A stretch of 64,000 nucleotides of DNA, from assembly GCA_021292105.1 (NCBI GenBank), contig CM037864.1:11765898-11829897 (forward strand), in the 5' to 3' direction. This document shows positions 31,391 to 44,319 of the stretch, piece after piece. A program made the position numbers and the translations under genes. Each line of letters begins with the position of its first letter. Position 1 is the first letter of the stretch. The notes under the pieces were generated by a model. It had not been told where the DNA came from. It saw nothing but the letters and a program-made list of their open reading frames with translations, and searched no databases. The DNA comes from Anadara kagoshimensis (Eukaryota > Mollusca > Bivalvia > Arcoida > Arcidae).

Positions 31391-31965
31391 TTGTATATTT
31401 TGGGACTTAATAGGTATGAAATTTGATATGCTGTATTTAATCAGCTTCCTGTGGGTATATTAAGCGATTAATTATTATCTACTTAAATATGTTTTAGAAT
31501 TTATAAAATTAAAAAGTAGAATTAAACCTCTTATTTAATTGTCATAACCGTTTTGTTACTTTTGTACTTAATTATTCTTTATTCTTTTTTCTTTTGTAAA
31601 AATAACAATCCTAAAAACATTGAAATTGATTTTTTTATCAAAAGAATGCAACAACTAATTCAGAAGAATCAGAATTACCGGGACAAATTATGTTTAAAAT
31701 GTTTGTGTGTTATTTATTTGCATGGTTTGTTTCTGACTTAGTATCCGCGCCGCGGGTACACAGTAAACTCCAAAAGGCGGTATATGGTGCCCTAATTTTC
31801 CAGGTTTCTCTAAATTCCTCGTTTGTTCAAGCTGTGAGAAATATTGTATGTTCCCATGCATTGTTGTTATGACTGGAGTTTTGTGATATAATGTTAAGAT
31901 CATTTGAAATTTCCTATTTCTTCATTTCAATACTTTCAATCATCACACTACTGGAGACAGATTGA

Positions 31966-32098
31966 TGTAGCTAGATAAACAGGAGGTGCTTACGTTTCCG
32001 GAGCACCGGCCTCACTTTCCTGGTGTAAGTTCACGTCTCAACCTGGCTTGTCAGTTCCAAAGCTTTTACTTTGCTTTTCTGGACTGTGATTCGGACAA

Positions 32099-32129
<31 letters not shown>
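31966..32129 (+). mobile_element. Retroelement family R 3' end with a poly-T run
   Basis: 'gtagctagataaacaggagg', 'tgcttacgtttccggagcac' to 'ctgtgattcggacaagga', then about 29 T in place of the usual GGATTAGTATGTTTG end. Confidence 0.75.
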
Positions 32130-32133
<4 letters not shown>

Positions 32134-32246
32134 ATTAAAACTATAGCTAAAATTGAAACTACTTTGTAAATAGCTAACCCTCTCCGGTTTGATTGGAGCA
32201 CATGATCTCACTTCCCTAGTAAATGTGTTTAACTAAATTTGTCAGT

Positions 32247-32806
32247 TGAAAAAATATCCATAGGGCCACAATATATTTAAACCAAATTTAGATAAGGAAA
32301 TACTTTGCTTGAGGGAGTATACCTTAGTTTTTGAGGATTTTAAGATTTTAACTAGCAGAAAATTTTAACAATGTCATATACCATTTTTCGAATTTAATCA
32401 TAAAATACATTCAAAAAATGTTATATGACAATATATTTTATTGAATGTATTTCAGGATTAATTTTAAAAAAAAAGGGTATATGACAACAATAGTATATTT
32501 CTGACAATGCAAAGGTATTGCCTTCTGAGCTTATGATATCCTCGGGGATGTTTAGTCCACCAGCAGAGATACAGACTCAGGGGATTATATCACTGTAAAT
32601 TTAACAGCACTAGACAGTCGTTTCGGAATATGATGCCTCATCAGTAGTGCTTGGTCCAAAATTGTGAAACCAAAACTTTTCAAGGGGTTGAAAAAATATG
32701 CAAAAAAATCACCATTTATTGAACCAAATTACTTAAGGAAATTCTATGCATCAGACAGTAAACCTTAGTTTTTGATGATTTTCAGATATTATTCGCATAT
32801 TTTTTA
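32247..32806 (+). repeat. Family B repeat (~330-bp monomer), linked units
   Basis: 'aaggaaatactttgcttgag', 'ggagtataccttagtttttg', 'gatatcctcggggatg', 'cagcactagacagtcgtttc' and 'cctcatcagtagtgcttgg', with the first blocks repeated at 32740-32800. Other copies: 34430-34755, 38592-38665, 45175-45440, 46440-46870, 48650-49235 and, inverted, 62475-62775. Confidence 0.75.
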
Positions 32807-32811
32807 TCTGA

Positions 32812-33072
32812 AATAAACCTATTGTCAACTTTCCTTTTCTACGTAGCAATATACCTGTTTCTCCTGCTTATGGTGTATTTCTTTCCAAATTAATACGCTA
32901 TGGTAGAGCTTGTTCCCACTACGCAGACTGTGTACAACGAAGCAGGCTGATTGCAAATTAATTGTTGACTCGGGGATATTGCAAGCCTAAGCTTATCAAG
33001 GTCCTCAAAATGTTTTATGACCGTCATCACAGTTGATAAGTTTGGTTTGATGTCTCTGTGTCCAGGATTGCC

Positions 33073-33153
<81 letters not shown>

Positions 33154-33285
33154 ACAGGGGGTGCTTACCTTTCCAGAGCACCCGGACTCACTTCCTTGGT
33201 GTCTTGACTTGTCAGTTCTAAAGTTTTAAGTTTTTCCTTTGCTTTTGGAATGTGAATCGGACATGAATTAGCATTTTGGTTTTAT
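32812..33285 (+). mobile_element. Retroelement family R, RT tail plus 3' UTR, with a (TA)n insertion
   Basis: From 32812 it reads IVNFPFLRSNIPVSPAYGVF, then LSKLIRYGRACSHYAD, a TAA at the expected NK position, then ILKMFYDRHH-like residues near 33010. The 3' UTR resumes at 33150 after a long (TA)n tract and ends near 'cggacatgaattagca'. Best place to read the RT segment in frame. Confidence 0.8.
33075..33150 (+). repeat. (TA)n microsatellite
   Basis: About 37 TA units inside a family R copy. Confidence 0.92.
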
Positions 33286-33289
33286 TATT

Positions 33290-34110
33290 TTTATCATCAT
33301 TGTTAACCAAAATGTAGGAAATTATCACTACAAGACCATGGGTCATTCATAGAATTTTTTTTTCTGGATTTTTTTCAGTGTTAAGTAATTTAAAATGTTA
33401 GACTTTACGACAATTTTTTATGAAACGTACATGTACAGTGACTTTCAGTACAAATATAAGATTTAAGACATTTGATGTAAAAATAATTGTCACCACACAA
33501 TATTCAGGGATATATATACAAAGATTCCTTGAGTTTTTCGGTGTTCAGTAAATTGGGTTGTTAAACTTAACGTCAAAATTGTATGAAGTTTTCATCTGCA
33601 GTGACTTTCAGTACAAATATTCAATTTAAGGTATTTAAGTATTTTATTACACGCTAAATAAAGTGTACTGATCGGCCGAAAAATTCAAATTTGTAAATAA
33701 AAGCTTACTTATACATCTACAAAGTCAACCACATGTTGATTTACATTAAAGAATAAATACCCGTTACTTAGGCAATTTATCAAGGAAAATAAGCTTTTTT
33801 ACTTTCCTATTATTCACCATTTAATCCTGGTCGGACGGAGAAGTACGTAACAGGGTACCCGTGTTTGATCAATTTTTATTTAAATCTGAAACCCATGTAA
33901 GAACTTAATATATTTGTTCTTCTATCTTTTGATGTAATAAAACATCACACCAGTTGGTAAATAAAAATATAGTATATAGTAAACGATATAGTCTGAGAAG
34001 AAAAATACTGTAAACGGAGTACAGATAAGACGATTGAGGTCGATTGTACCGCTCTGTCTCATCTGTGAAAAATCAGAATTAAGTTCAGCTTGAGAAACTT
34101 TTACTAAACA
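33290..34110. other. AT-rich DNA with a small local duplication
   Basis: 'gcagtgactttcagtacaaa' type sequence occurs twice (about 33435 and 33598), ~165 bp apart. Nothing else recognised. Confidence 0.4.
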
Positions 34111-34112
34111 AA

Positions 34113-34350
34113 ATAAAAAACAAACATACTATTGCATGTCCGAATCACCACCCAGAAGCAAATTTAAAACTTTGTAACTGACAAGTTAGGTTAGACACGC
34201 GAACCTCCACCAGGGAAGTGAGGCCGAGTGCTCCGGAAGGGTAAGCACCTCCTGTCTAGCTAGCTACACCCGCCACGCGTGAAATCAAAATTGTGTGATA
34301 GGAACATAGAACTATGGGACGTCAAATATATCCAGAGCAATCCTGAATCC
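34113..34350 (-). mobile_element. Retroelement family R 3' end
   Basis: 'caaacatactattgcatgtc', 'gaagtgaggccgagtgctcc', 'cggaagggtaagcacctcct' and 'gggacgtcaaatatatccag'. Confidence 0.78.
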
Positions 34351-34429
34351 TATAACAATTTTTAGACGCATAGAATACAATATCGTACCAGTGATATTTC
34401 TGCTGAACTTGCAGTGATTAAATACAGTT

Positions 34430-34755
34430 TGTTTTAATTTTACAGCACTAGACGGCCTTTTCGAAATACACTTCCCCATCAGTAGTGCTTTGACCAAAAT
34501 TGTGAAAACAAATTTTTCTCCCAAAATGTCGAAATAATACCCAAATGACCAAAATTATTTTACCAAATTAAGCTAGGAAAATACTTTGCATTAGGGAGTG
34601 TACCTTAGTTTTTTATTGATTTCAAATTTTAACTTGTAGCAAATTTAGACAATATGATTCTTTTGACAATAATACACAATTATTGCATACCGAGTTTATT
34701 GTACCCTCAGGGAATCTTCCACCAGCAGAGATACCGTCTCAGTGGAACGGAAACG
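34430..34755 (+). repeat. Family B repeat, one unit
   Basis: 'ttacagcactagacggcctt', 'ccccatcagtagtgctttga', 'gcattagggagtgtacctta', ending 'cagcagagataccgtctcag'. Confidence 0.75.
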
Positions 34756-34764
34756 GTCTTACTT

Positions 34765-34766
<2 letters not shown>

Positions 34767-34809
<43 letters not shown>
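34767..34809 (+). repeat. Poly-T tract (~43)
   Basis: A long T run directly after a family B unit. Confidence 0.92.
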
Positions 34810-34810
<1 letters not shown>

Positions 34811-35324
34811 AGAAATTTAGTCTATGAGCTGAAAAGGAACAGATTTATATTTTAGAAATACTTTGCGCTGGTCCAGAGATATGAAAGTTACATATTGATT
34901 TAGAAATAGTTTTTCTTTACGAATAGTAAATAAATAATGAATATATGCAGCAAGACAGTACAATACAGTACCACTTTCCTATTTGAAATAAAAAATAAGC
35001 TGTAAGTGGGTACCACAGTTTCTGACATAGTAGTCCATAAATGCAGGTGTCCACTGGATATAATGTCAAAATAATGTCCATTGGTCATAAATTTTAGTGA
35101 ACAAATTTACAACTAGAAAAAAAAAAAAAACCAGACACGTATTGCACCGCTGTTTATAAAAACCCGTGAACAAGATTAAACTACAATTACAAAACGATAT
35201 CTTATTATGTTGTTCTAGTACAATTGTATGTTCCCAACCATCCCACTTATTTTGGTGGTGTATAAAAACGAACATTTAAAAATTAAAGACAATCCTGACT
35301 ATACCAAACGATGCAAATGTTTAT

Positions 35325-35420
35325 GCAGTGGTTAACTAAATTTGCCGGTTTTCAAAGGTTTTACTTTTGCTCTTTGGATTTTGGATTGTGATTTCTACAT
35401 GTAAAGGTATATTTGTTTTG
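35325..35420 (+). mobile_element. Retroelement family R, terminal ~95 bp
   Basis: 'ttgccggttttcaaaggttt' and 'ggattgtgatttctacatgt' match only the last part of the 3' UTR. Confidence 0.5.
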
Positions 35421-35429
35421 CAGAAGTTG

Positions 35430-36985
35430 CAGTATGGTTTAAATAAGAGGCATCTCACTAGTATTTTGTAAAATTCTCTGTCATATTCATAAGAAACATT
35501 AAGTGAAAATAAAGAATTTTATGTAAAATGAGTTAGCTGTCTTGTATAAATTTTATTGCATATAATAAAATTTTGGATGATGTATATTTTTATTTCTATC
35601 TTAATTTTATTGTTTAAAAGAAAAATAAGTTGCATAATATTAAAAACACATAATATCAGAAATTTTTGAAAAATATATTTCCTTTTAGAATAAACTAGAA
35701 AAAACTCCATGACATTAGCTAAATTTTTGTTTCAATTAAATTAACGGTTTAAGAAAATTCACTTTTCATAGTTAAGCATATATCTTTATTTTATTCCAAG
35801 GAATAGTAATAAGTTACACACCCTAAATAGTCCAAATTTCCAAAAAACAAAACAAAAACAACTTTATTGCCCCCAAATTTTAAACTATTATTTTTCCGTA
35901 AAATATTTTAATAAAAATACAGAATCAAAACATTCGACCGTTTTCCTGAAATTATTCCATCTAATCCGATGATTCACTGTAAAGACACAATGACTAATTG
36001 TGGGTCTATCTTCAACGGTAATATTTCAAACATAACGTGTAATATTCCACAAGTAAAGTTATGCCTTTACACTGTAATATTTAACCTTATACACATTAAT
36101 AAATTTTAATAACACATATTCTTATTTGATGTTTATTCCCGTCCTTTGCAAATGCAGATCTTGTCTTCATAAACGTCGAGTTTATTAAATTATAAAATGT
36201 ATTAATTACTTAACTTAAATATTATCTGACTTTGCTGGTTTTGCGTTTGAAATGAACTCTTGTTGCTTCAAAGCAGCTAAACAATCCCCGTCTCCTTAAT
36301 AATAAACATTAATTTTACAACCTCAACAATGTAGCGACTCTGTTACCTGAGATTATTAATTAATTTAATAAAAAGATATATCTATTCATATAAAGAACTT
36401 GTGTTACACCTGTGTGGTAATATTTTACTTCAAACATTGTCAGTTGGTATGTCTTTTCATGTTAACCGACTACTAACTGTTTAATACATTTAATATCATC
36501 GCCCACAGTTAACATTACTAATCATAACTCAACTTTTTTTCATTTTAAGGAATTTTTATTGTTTAGCAACTTTTGTTACTCCCCCCGATAAGGGCGTTAG
36601 AGTATTTTAAGGGTCATGTTACTGTATTTTTTCTTGTATAATTTATATATTGTTAACTGAATTTAATCTGAATTTCATTATTTAAATATAAAAATTCAAA
36701 CCTCTCAGTCTAAATTAAATTTGAATTTAAATGAAAATATAAATCGAAACTAGCGATTAGTTGTAATTTGTCAATATTAAAAATAAACAAAAATAGAAAG
36801 ACACCTTCTCCCATTTTGACTTTGTGGATTAAGATAAAAAGACACAGAGAATTGTAAGTAAATGTTAGTTGCCATTTATTAATATTGAGATCATTTCTAT
36901 AACGTGAGCATCCCCACGTTGAAATTCTGTTAATTAAGAACCGTTTTTGTACATTTTCATATAATATTTAGTCAATGTCTTATCA
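35430..36985. other. Very AT-rich DNA, nothing recognised
   Basis: No repeats or ORFs of note. Confidence 0.5.
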
Positions 36986-36991
36986 GGGTTA

Positions 36992-37840
36992 GAATTTCAA
37001 AGGCCCACAATAAAAAGGTTTTAACTAAATGCGAGTATTTTTGTGGTAATATCTTACTTTTTCATATATAGTGAATTCAATTTCTGATCATGCAGAATTT
37101 CTAAAGCCCACAATGAGATAAAGGTTTAACTAAATATGTAATTGTATATCAATAATTTAGCTTTTAATTTATTTGATATTTAATTTTTGTTTTTACCACG
37201 AAGAATTTCTCAGGCCTGTAACAAAATACTTGTTCTAACGGAACGCGAGCGTAATTGTCTTATGTATTTTATATATTATTTTTTAATTTCCGAGTATGGT
37301 TTGCTGTACGCAGAATTTCTCAGGCCTGTAACAAAATACGGGTTTTAACGGAATGTGAGCATAATTTTGTGGCAATAACTTAGGTATTTCATACATTGTT
37401 TTTTTTTTAATTTCCGAGTATGGTTTGATGCATGAAGAATTTCTCAGGCAAGCCTCTAACAAAATACTGATTTTGACGGATCGCGAGCGTAATTGTGATG
37501 TGATTTTTTGGTTATTTCACATAGTATGGTTTAATTTCTAAAACTCCGAAGAATTTAAAAAACCTACAAAATACAGGTTTTAACGTAACGTGAGCGGAAA
37601 TTTCTTAGGTATTTCATATATTATGTTTTAATTTCCGAGTATGGTTTGCTGTAAGAAGAATTTTTCAGGCTTGTAAAAAAATACTGATTTTAACGGAATG
37701 CGAGCGTAATTGTGTGGCGATAACTTAGTTATTTTATATAATATTATGATTTAATTTCTAAACATTTCTAAACATAGTCACATTGACTCCGAAAAATTTC
37801 AAAAACCTGCAATAAAGGGTTTTAAGTAAAAACTGTGTAA
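36992..37840 (+). repeat. Degenerate ~110-bp tandem array, about eight units
   Basis: Unit starts ('gaatttctcaggcctgtaac' in the best form) near 36992, 37095, 37203, 37313, 37437, 37551, 37658 and 37791. Conserved blocks are 'ttaacggaatgcgagcgtaa' and 'aatttccgagtatggtttg'. Spacing varies from 103 to 133 bp. Confidence 0.82.
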
Positions 37841-38845
37841 TGGTGTAGAAATTCCTTATTATTTCGAAATTTGCATTTTGTTACAAAAGCCGGCCAATTG
37901 TTAAAAATATAAAACCAACTCCCATGCAAACAATTCAATTCTATAGCATTTATATATACATCCTCGATCATCTGGCGAATATTGACCCTAAAGGACGATT
38001 TTCATAAGCACAAATATATTTAATGGTATTTATACAATAACCTGATTCATTGGTATGTTTGCTTTTTATCATTACTGACCATCTCGAAAGATAAAGACAT
38101 TTTATTAAATTCAATATCAACTATTTTCTCTTCCTGTATTAAAAAAATATCAAAATTTCTACATGCAATAGAAAGGGACTCGCTAATTCTTATACCTCTG
38201 AAAAAATGAATAATATTGAAATTTCCATTATCTAAATCGAATAATACGGAACACACAATTTAACTTCACAACATATTTAAGACAATATGTATTTGTAAAC
38301 GAAACGTTTAACATTAAAGTTAGTTACACTAACTGTATGTAATTTTTAATTATTCATCACGTGTTTAACTTTATTTGTCGACGACAATATAAAATAAGCT
38401 CTTAGTCAATATTTCGGCTGTACAGCCTTTATTTGTCTTTGGACGGACAATGAAGTAAATGTTTAGTTTCATGGTTAAAATTATTACTCTATTGATTGGC
38501 ATCAACCATTCCACTTTTTCATAAGATGTCAATGAATATGCATACATGTATTTCAAAATTAAAACAAATCTTATTTACCAATTATTACTAAACGTTTTTA
38601 ATTTCACAGCACTGCACTAGATTGTTGTCTCGGAATACAATTACTCATCTGTTAATTATTAAAGTACAAGGCCATGATCACGGATATCAATTTCATTGTA
38701 TTTTACAGTGTTTTTTGACAATATTTTGGATAATAAAGCATAGCTTAGATTTGTTTGACGAATTTTAAAATATTCAAAGATAATTTTGATTAATAATGTT
38801 TATCTGACAATACAATGAATCAACAAACCCTGCCTGAATATATAT

Positions 38846-39190
38846 TCAAAAACAAACATATTAATCCATGTCTACATTAAATCATTTTAATTTTTATATT
38901 GTTTAATACATTAAAAAATGGTGACATATATCACCCTTATCAAAAACAAACATACTAGTCCAAATCACAGTAAAAACTTTGAAACTGAAAAATTAGGTTA
39001 AACACTTGAACTTCCACCAGAGAAGTGAGTCCGGATGCTCGGGAGGGGTAAGCACCTCCTGCTTAGCTAGCTGCACCCACCAAGTGTGTGATCAAAATTA
39101 AGAGCAAAAGAAATATGGGATTATTAGACTTCAAATATATCTGAAGTAATTCTGGACACAGGACATCATACTTATCAACAATATCGTAAT
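38846..39190 (-). mobile_element. Retroelement family R, short end plus a longer copy
   Basis: 38846-38876 holds only the terminal ~30 bp. 38937-39190 continues through 'gaagtgagtccggatgctcg' and 'agctagctgcacccacca' to 'acttatcaacaatatcgta'. It faces the plus copy at 39247. Confidence 0.7.
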
Positions 39191-39246
39191 AATATATAAT
39201 ATACTTGTATATTTTATAATTGTATTTTGAAAGCATAAATATCATA

Positions 39247-39447
39247 GTTCCATGTTCCTTTCACACAATTTTGATTACACACGTGGCGGATGTAGCTAGC
39301 TAAACAGGAGGTGCTTACTCTTCCGGAGCACCCGGCCTCACTTCCCTGGTAGAAGTTCACGTGTCTAACCTAACTTGTCGGTTCCAAAGTTTTTACTTTG
39401 CTTCTGGATTGTGATTCGGACATGGATTAGTATGTTTGCTTTTGATA
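39247..39447 (+). mobile_element. Retroelement family R 3' end, well preserved
   Basis: 'ttccatgttcctttcacaca', 'gattacacacgtggcggatg', 'aaacaggaggtgcttactct', 'ttctggattgtgattcggac', 'atggattagtatgtttgc'. Good reference for the 3' terminus. Confidence 0.82.
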
Positions 39448-39737
39448 TATCTATAACTATATGCGCGCTTAACAATGAAGTATTTTGAACATTTTGTACT
39501 CGTCCCTTTCATCAGTGAGTTTTACTAAAAACTTAAAGTAATGACGCAATACATAACAAAGTAATTGACATTAATTGTGCAGTTTGACTAAATGATAGTT
39601 TATAATTGTTATGATTATTGTGCTAATTTAAGTACTTAAACCTTCTGGAGATGGTGTTCTTAATTTCTTAATTCAAAATGATTCTTTTAATCTGTGGTAT
39701 GTTTAATAGCCATGTATTTTTTTAATTTCTTTTCGGC

Positions 39738-40277
39738 AATTCCACATGTGACAAGTGTAGCTAGGTAGACAGGATATATTTAATCTTCCGGTGCACCCGG
39801 CAAAACTTCATTTGCGGAAGTTTACGTGAATAGCACAAGTTTTTAAAGTGGGATTGAGATTTGTACATAGACCGGTATGTTTTTGTTTGGCGTTAATTAA
39901 ATCAACAATTTTTATCTTTATCAATCAAGTTTTTGGTAAAAATCTTAAACAATCAATCGATGAAAAAATATGAAACAAAAATTGGGGATAGCTATTTTGT
40001 AATAAAGACAATGTGCAAATACAATGTGCCTTTGTATCCAAAATGATCTTGCATATATTTGACGTCCCATAATTCCATGTTCTTTCATTCTCAGTTTAAT
40101 TTCACACTTGTCGGGTATAGCTAGCTAAACAGAAGATGCTTATCATTCCGGAACACCCGGTCTCACTTCCATAGTAAAATTACACGCGTTTAACCTTATT
40201 TGCAAGTTTCAATTTGTTTTACTTTGCTTTGGGATTGTAATTTGGACTTAGATTAGAATATTTGTTTTAATTGCTAT
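39738..40277 (+). mobile_element. Retroelement family R, two direct copies
   Basis: 39738-39895 ('gtgtagctaggtagacagga', 'ccggtgcacccgg') and 40029-40277 ('gacgtcccataattccatgt', 'aacacccggtctcacttcc', 'ggattgtaatttggac'). Confidence 0.68.
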
Positions 40278-40289
40278 ATTCGACTCAAC

Positions 40290-40755
40290 TCAAAGACAAA
40301 ACAATTAAATTCCATTGAAGAACCAGACAAGAGAAGACATCGAAAAAGTCATGTTTTTAATAATTGATGTTGTAATTATATATTTTTTATTCTTACGTTT
40401 TAAAATATTTGTATTTCCACAATTTTGAGCTGTGCGATGATGGTGGAGGGCTTTGTTCCGATGCAACCGTCTTGCACTACAAAATTAAAACGGGTTGAGT
40501 ATAATTATAAAACTCCAGACTTTGGTTGGATATTAAATTTAATGCAAAATGATTTCCAGTGGCGTTGATGCAGCAATGTTGGAAGCCTCTGACCATCGAT
40601 TTATTTTATAACTCTAAATTATTTTTTTCTTCATTATATGAAAAAATCTTCAATACTAATAGATATCTTAAAAAACTTATAATGAAGTTGTTTTAATTCT
40701 TATAAATAAATAATTTAAAGGTTTTGACCAATATATCTTTGTGGAACATTCTGAG
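40290..40755. other. Nothing recognised
   Basis: AT-rich, no ORF or repeat found. Confidence 0.5.
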
Positions 40756-40758
40756 TAA

Positions 40759-40970
40759 TCAAAAACAAACATACTAATCCATGTCCGAATCACAATCCAG
40801 AAGCAAAGTAAAAATTTTGGAACTGATAAGTTTGGTTAGACACGTGAAGTGAGGCCGGGTGCTTAGGAAGGGTAAGCACCTCCTGTTTAGCTAGCTACAC
40901 CAGCCACGTGTGTAATCAAAATTATGTGGAAGGAAAATGGAACTATGACACGTCAAATATATCCAGTAAC
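40759..40970 (-). mobile_element. Retroelement family R 3' end
   Basis: 'caaacatactaatccatgtc', 'acacgtgaagtgaggccggg', 'gggtaagcacctcctgttta', 'gacacgtcaaatatatccag'. It has lost the 'aacttccaccaggg' block. Confidence 0.78.
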
Positions 40971-40974
40971 TAAT

Positions 40975-42125
40975 TTTTCCTGAAGAAAAAAAAATCACGT
41001 TGTGTATTTACAGTCTTAATGTTGCATTAAGTGATCGTTTACTCATCTATTATGTAAAATCGCCTTTTTCTAATTTTAATTTTGCATTTTTACAGAATTG
41101 TTTATTTTATATTAATTTAAAGTAAAGCATTTCTATAATCAAATTAATACAATTTGTATTTCATTGATACAATTCAGTTGTAATAGATACTTCTTTTAAT
41201 TCTAACAAAAATAATTCTCCTTGAGCTATAACAATAATAACAATCGTTTATCCAATCAAAATTCAAGTATCTTTTATTTAACACATTAAAGAAGAAAAAC
41301 GTATGTATTATAAGTCATGTCTATGATATATTTAGTGAGACCAAAGGGACCCACGTGTCTTGTTTCTCACATTATCTGTTTAATAACATATGTTTTCTTG
41401 ACAGTTCTTACTAGTAAGATCCTAAAAAACCGAGACGGCGACAATTAGTGTATAAGGCATAGGAAAAACAAAGATACCTGCCCACTGATAATGTAACAGC
41501 CTTGTTATATTCCTGTATATCTACACATGTACCTTGAATGAAAAACTATATTCTATATCAAAGCAATTCATTGAAATTGTATGTATACCATGTTGCTTCT
41601 TTGAAACCTTATGTATGGTATACAATGTTGCTTCTTTGAACAGTGTGTATATAATGTTGCATCGGGTTTAGCTTGTGATCTTTTTTGTTATTTCATCCTT
41701 TTGAACAGACTAAGTGATTAACTTCTATTGATCTAATCCCTAAAACAAATGTTCTATGTACTTGATTGGTAGACTTTACATGCGTCCCGCTTTCTGGGTT
41801 TTTTTTTAAGTTTTTCTAATTAAAATACATTGCTGAATTTATGTTTCATATTTTCTATTTTAAAGTAGAAAATATTTCAAAATCTTCTACATAATATACT
41901 ATTTTGTTATATGCTACTTGCTTGCATTATATTTCGTATAACAAGTGCTTGTGTTTTTTTCTATAATTTTACTAACGGAAAACATATTCATATGTCCTTT
42001 GTTTTTCTGTTCGATTTGTGTTCTGTGTTATTTGTGACTATGGTTATCGATTTGTACTCGTAATTCATGTGCAAAGATCGTTTTAACGTCAATTATTAAG
42101 TTATTACGACTTTCTCTTAGTTCTT
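40975..42125. other. AT-rich DNA with a short local repeat at 41575-41660
   Basis: 'gttgcttctttgaa' occurs twice, and 'gttgcatc' a third time, ~37 bp apart. Nothing else seen. Confidence 0.4.
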
Positions 42126-42127
42126 TT

Positions 42128-42428
42128 CCATCTAATTTGGTTTTACACGTGACGGGTATAGCTAGCCAGACGTAATCCAGCCGGAGCACCCGGTCTCGCT
42201 GATCTGTTGAAAGATCATCTGTTTAACTTTTTCCATTTTTTAAAAGTTTTTACTTTGCTTTTGAGATTGTGATTTTTGCATGGATCGGTAGTTTGTTTTT
42301 TGTTTTTGTTTTCATAATACTTATTTGGCGGAAATTCACTTGTTTAACAAAATTTGCTAGTTTTCAAAGTTTTTACTTTGCCTTTGAGATTTGTGATTTT
42401 TGCATAGGCAGGTATGTTTGCTCTTGAT
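42128..42428 (+). mobile_element. Retroelement family R, two overlapping direct 3' ends
   Basis: The terminal part ('ttttactttgcttttgagat' then 'gtgatttttgca') appears twice, near 42235-42300 and 42335-42428. This is a partial tandem copy or two insertions. Confidence 0.65.
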
Positions 42429-42829
42429 TTGTGATTTAATAATACTTTATTGATATGTCATCACTATGCCGGATTATTGTTTCATTGTTTAATGAAGTAA
42501 TGGTTAATTTTAATAATTTCTGTGCATGTTTACAAACATAAGTACAGTTGAAAACAATAAAGAACACATCTCAACAGTGAACACGCACAAAAAATCTGAT
42601 TACTAGATATCTACATTTGACCAAACTAAAATAAACGTTATTTCTAAAGTCAGGGCTATTAAATGTAACTAAGATAAACATAGATTTGTATGCTTGTTTT
42701 TGATGGATTAGTAATATTCAAACAGCAGAATTCTTTTTACAGCTGTAATTTAAGAAATAAAACAAAATATGTTTTAAGTCAAAGATTTGCTTGTCTTTGA
42801 AATTAATTGAAAGATTCAGATGGTACTGA

Positions 42830-43140
42830 ATCATCCGTATATTTGTGTGAAGTCGATTACATGTCTCAATAAATAAAATCCTTTAGCATATTTATAACAC
42901 TATCAAAAGCTTTATAGGCTTGGCTCTGCGTCCATGGATATTTTCCTCTTTGTAAACACAGTGGTTCTTCGAATAGACCAATCATCCTTATATTTTTGTA
43001 AGGTCGATTACGTGTGTCAATAAACTAAATCCTTTACCATATATATAACACTATCAAAAGCCTTTATAAGCTTGACTCTGCATCCATGGATATTTTCAAC
43101 TTTGTAAACACAACATAAGTTGTCCTTTGAATAGGCTATT
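42830..43140 (+). repeat. 151-bp direct tandem duplication
   Basis: 'atcatccgtatatttgtgtg' at 42830 and 'atcatccttatatttttgta' at 42981, each followed by 'aataaaatccttt'-like, 'ataacactatcaaaagc' and 'tccatggatattttc' blocks. Confidence 0.8.
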
Positions 43141-43356
43141 ATCTGTACATATAAGATTAAAAAGATTTATGAAAAGCTTAATTGTAATATTCAGGATTTT
43201 CATCAAAGACAAATTGAGATATTTTAATTAAAGATATTTAACAGTAGAAACGTATTAAAAGGGATGAATGATCAGATGTCTGAACATGGTATTTCATGTC
43301 CAAAAACAAGTGCATAAAGGTGACATATATTTTGTAAAACACGCAGTGATACTGCA

Positions 43357-43945
43357 TTCAGCCCTCAAAAAGTTTTATGGCCGTCATCACAATATTGTTG
43401 ACAAGTATGATGATTACCCTGGATATATTTCAAGTCCTATAGTTCCATGTTCCTTCCTTTCTTTATTTCAATTTTACACGTGACGAGTGTAGCTAACTAA
43501 AAACGGCGTTTCCAGAACACCTGGCCTCTATTCACGTTTTTGAATTAATTTGCCTGTTTCAACGTTTTTTTCTTTTCGATTGTGATTTGGATGTGGATTA
43601 GCATAATTGTTTTTGATATAATATAGAGAAAAAAGAACTATCTTTGCAGTAACCAATACAACTAAGAGCGCAACACAATACAAACAAAGGACATAGAACC
43701 CCGAACAAGACAACGAGGATTACATATTGAGACCACTGATTACAAACTCAACGGACTTAGTAATGTCGTTACTTCTATACACTTAGCTCATGTATCTGGC
43801 TAGACAGATGTTTACCTTTCCAGATTATCTGGTCTCACTTCACTAGTGGAAGCCCGTTTGTTAAATTCAGTTTGACAGATTTCAAAATTTTACTTTGCAT
43901 TTGGGACTATTTTTGAAAATGAAGGAATATGATTTTGTTTGATTA
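43357..43945 (+). mobile_element. Retroelement family R, two direct copies
   Basis: 43357-43618 begins in the RT tail (ALKKFYGRHHNIVDKYDDY, reading 43353-43410), then the 3' UTR. 43788-43945 is a divergent 3' end. Confidence 0.72.
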
Positions 43946-43978
43946 TCAGAAATTGTGAAATTGAAATTGAGAATAAAA

Positions 43979-44318
43979 GGAACATGAAACTATGGGCTGT
44001 CAAATGTATCGGGGGTAATGTTTAATATAGGTAAGCAACTTTGATATGTCTGTTTGACCTTTAATTTAAATATTTATCATGGGCGACTGCAATTATATAA
44101 TAGGAATCATACGGGTTTATTTTGTGTACATAATGAGAACACTAATCACTTATCGTGAATCGCTTATCTTGTGTATGCGAATCGTACTACTACCTATGTA
44201 TAAGATGGACTCTTCTAAATGAATATTCCTAATAGAAGCTCAAACGGACAGGTCAATGTTGTTTGCATATACAGAGACATCATGCTTGTCAATATTGTGA
44301 TGACGGCCTTGTAATTAG
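43979..44318 (-). repeat. Family R scraps around a repeat shared with 50411-50650
   Basis: 43979-44021 ('ggaacatgaaactatgggct') and 44262-44318 ('acagagacatcatgcttgtc') are family R. Between them, 'gcgaatcgtactactaccta' and 'ctcaaacggacaggtcaatg' resemble 50550-50640. Confidence 0.5.
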
Positions 44319-44319
44319 G

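Noticed and set aside
31694-31903. Minus-strand ORF containing LGHHIPPFGVYCVP as a possible host exon
   Set aside because: No splice sites in phase and no family I can name; it may be a repeat remnant. Not enough to annotate.
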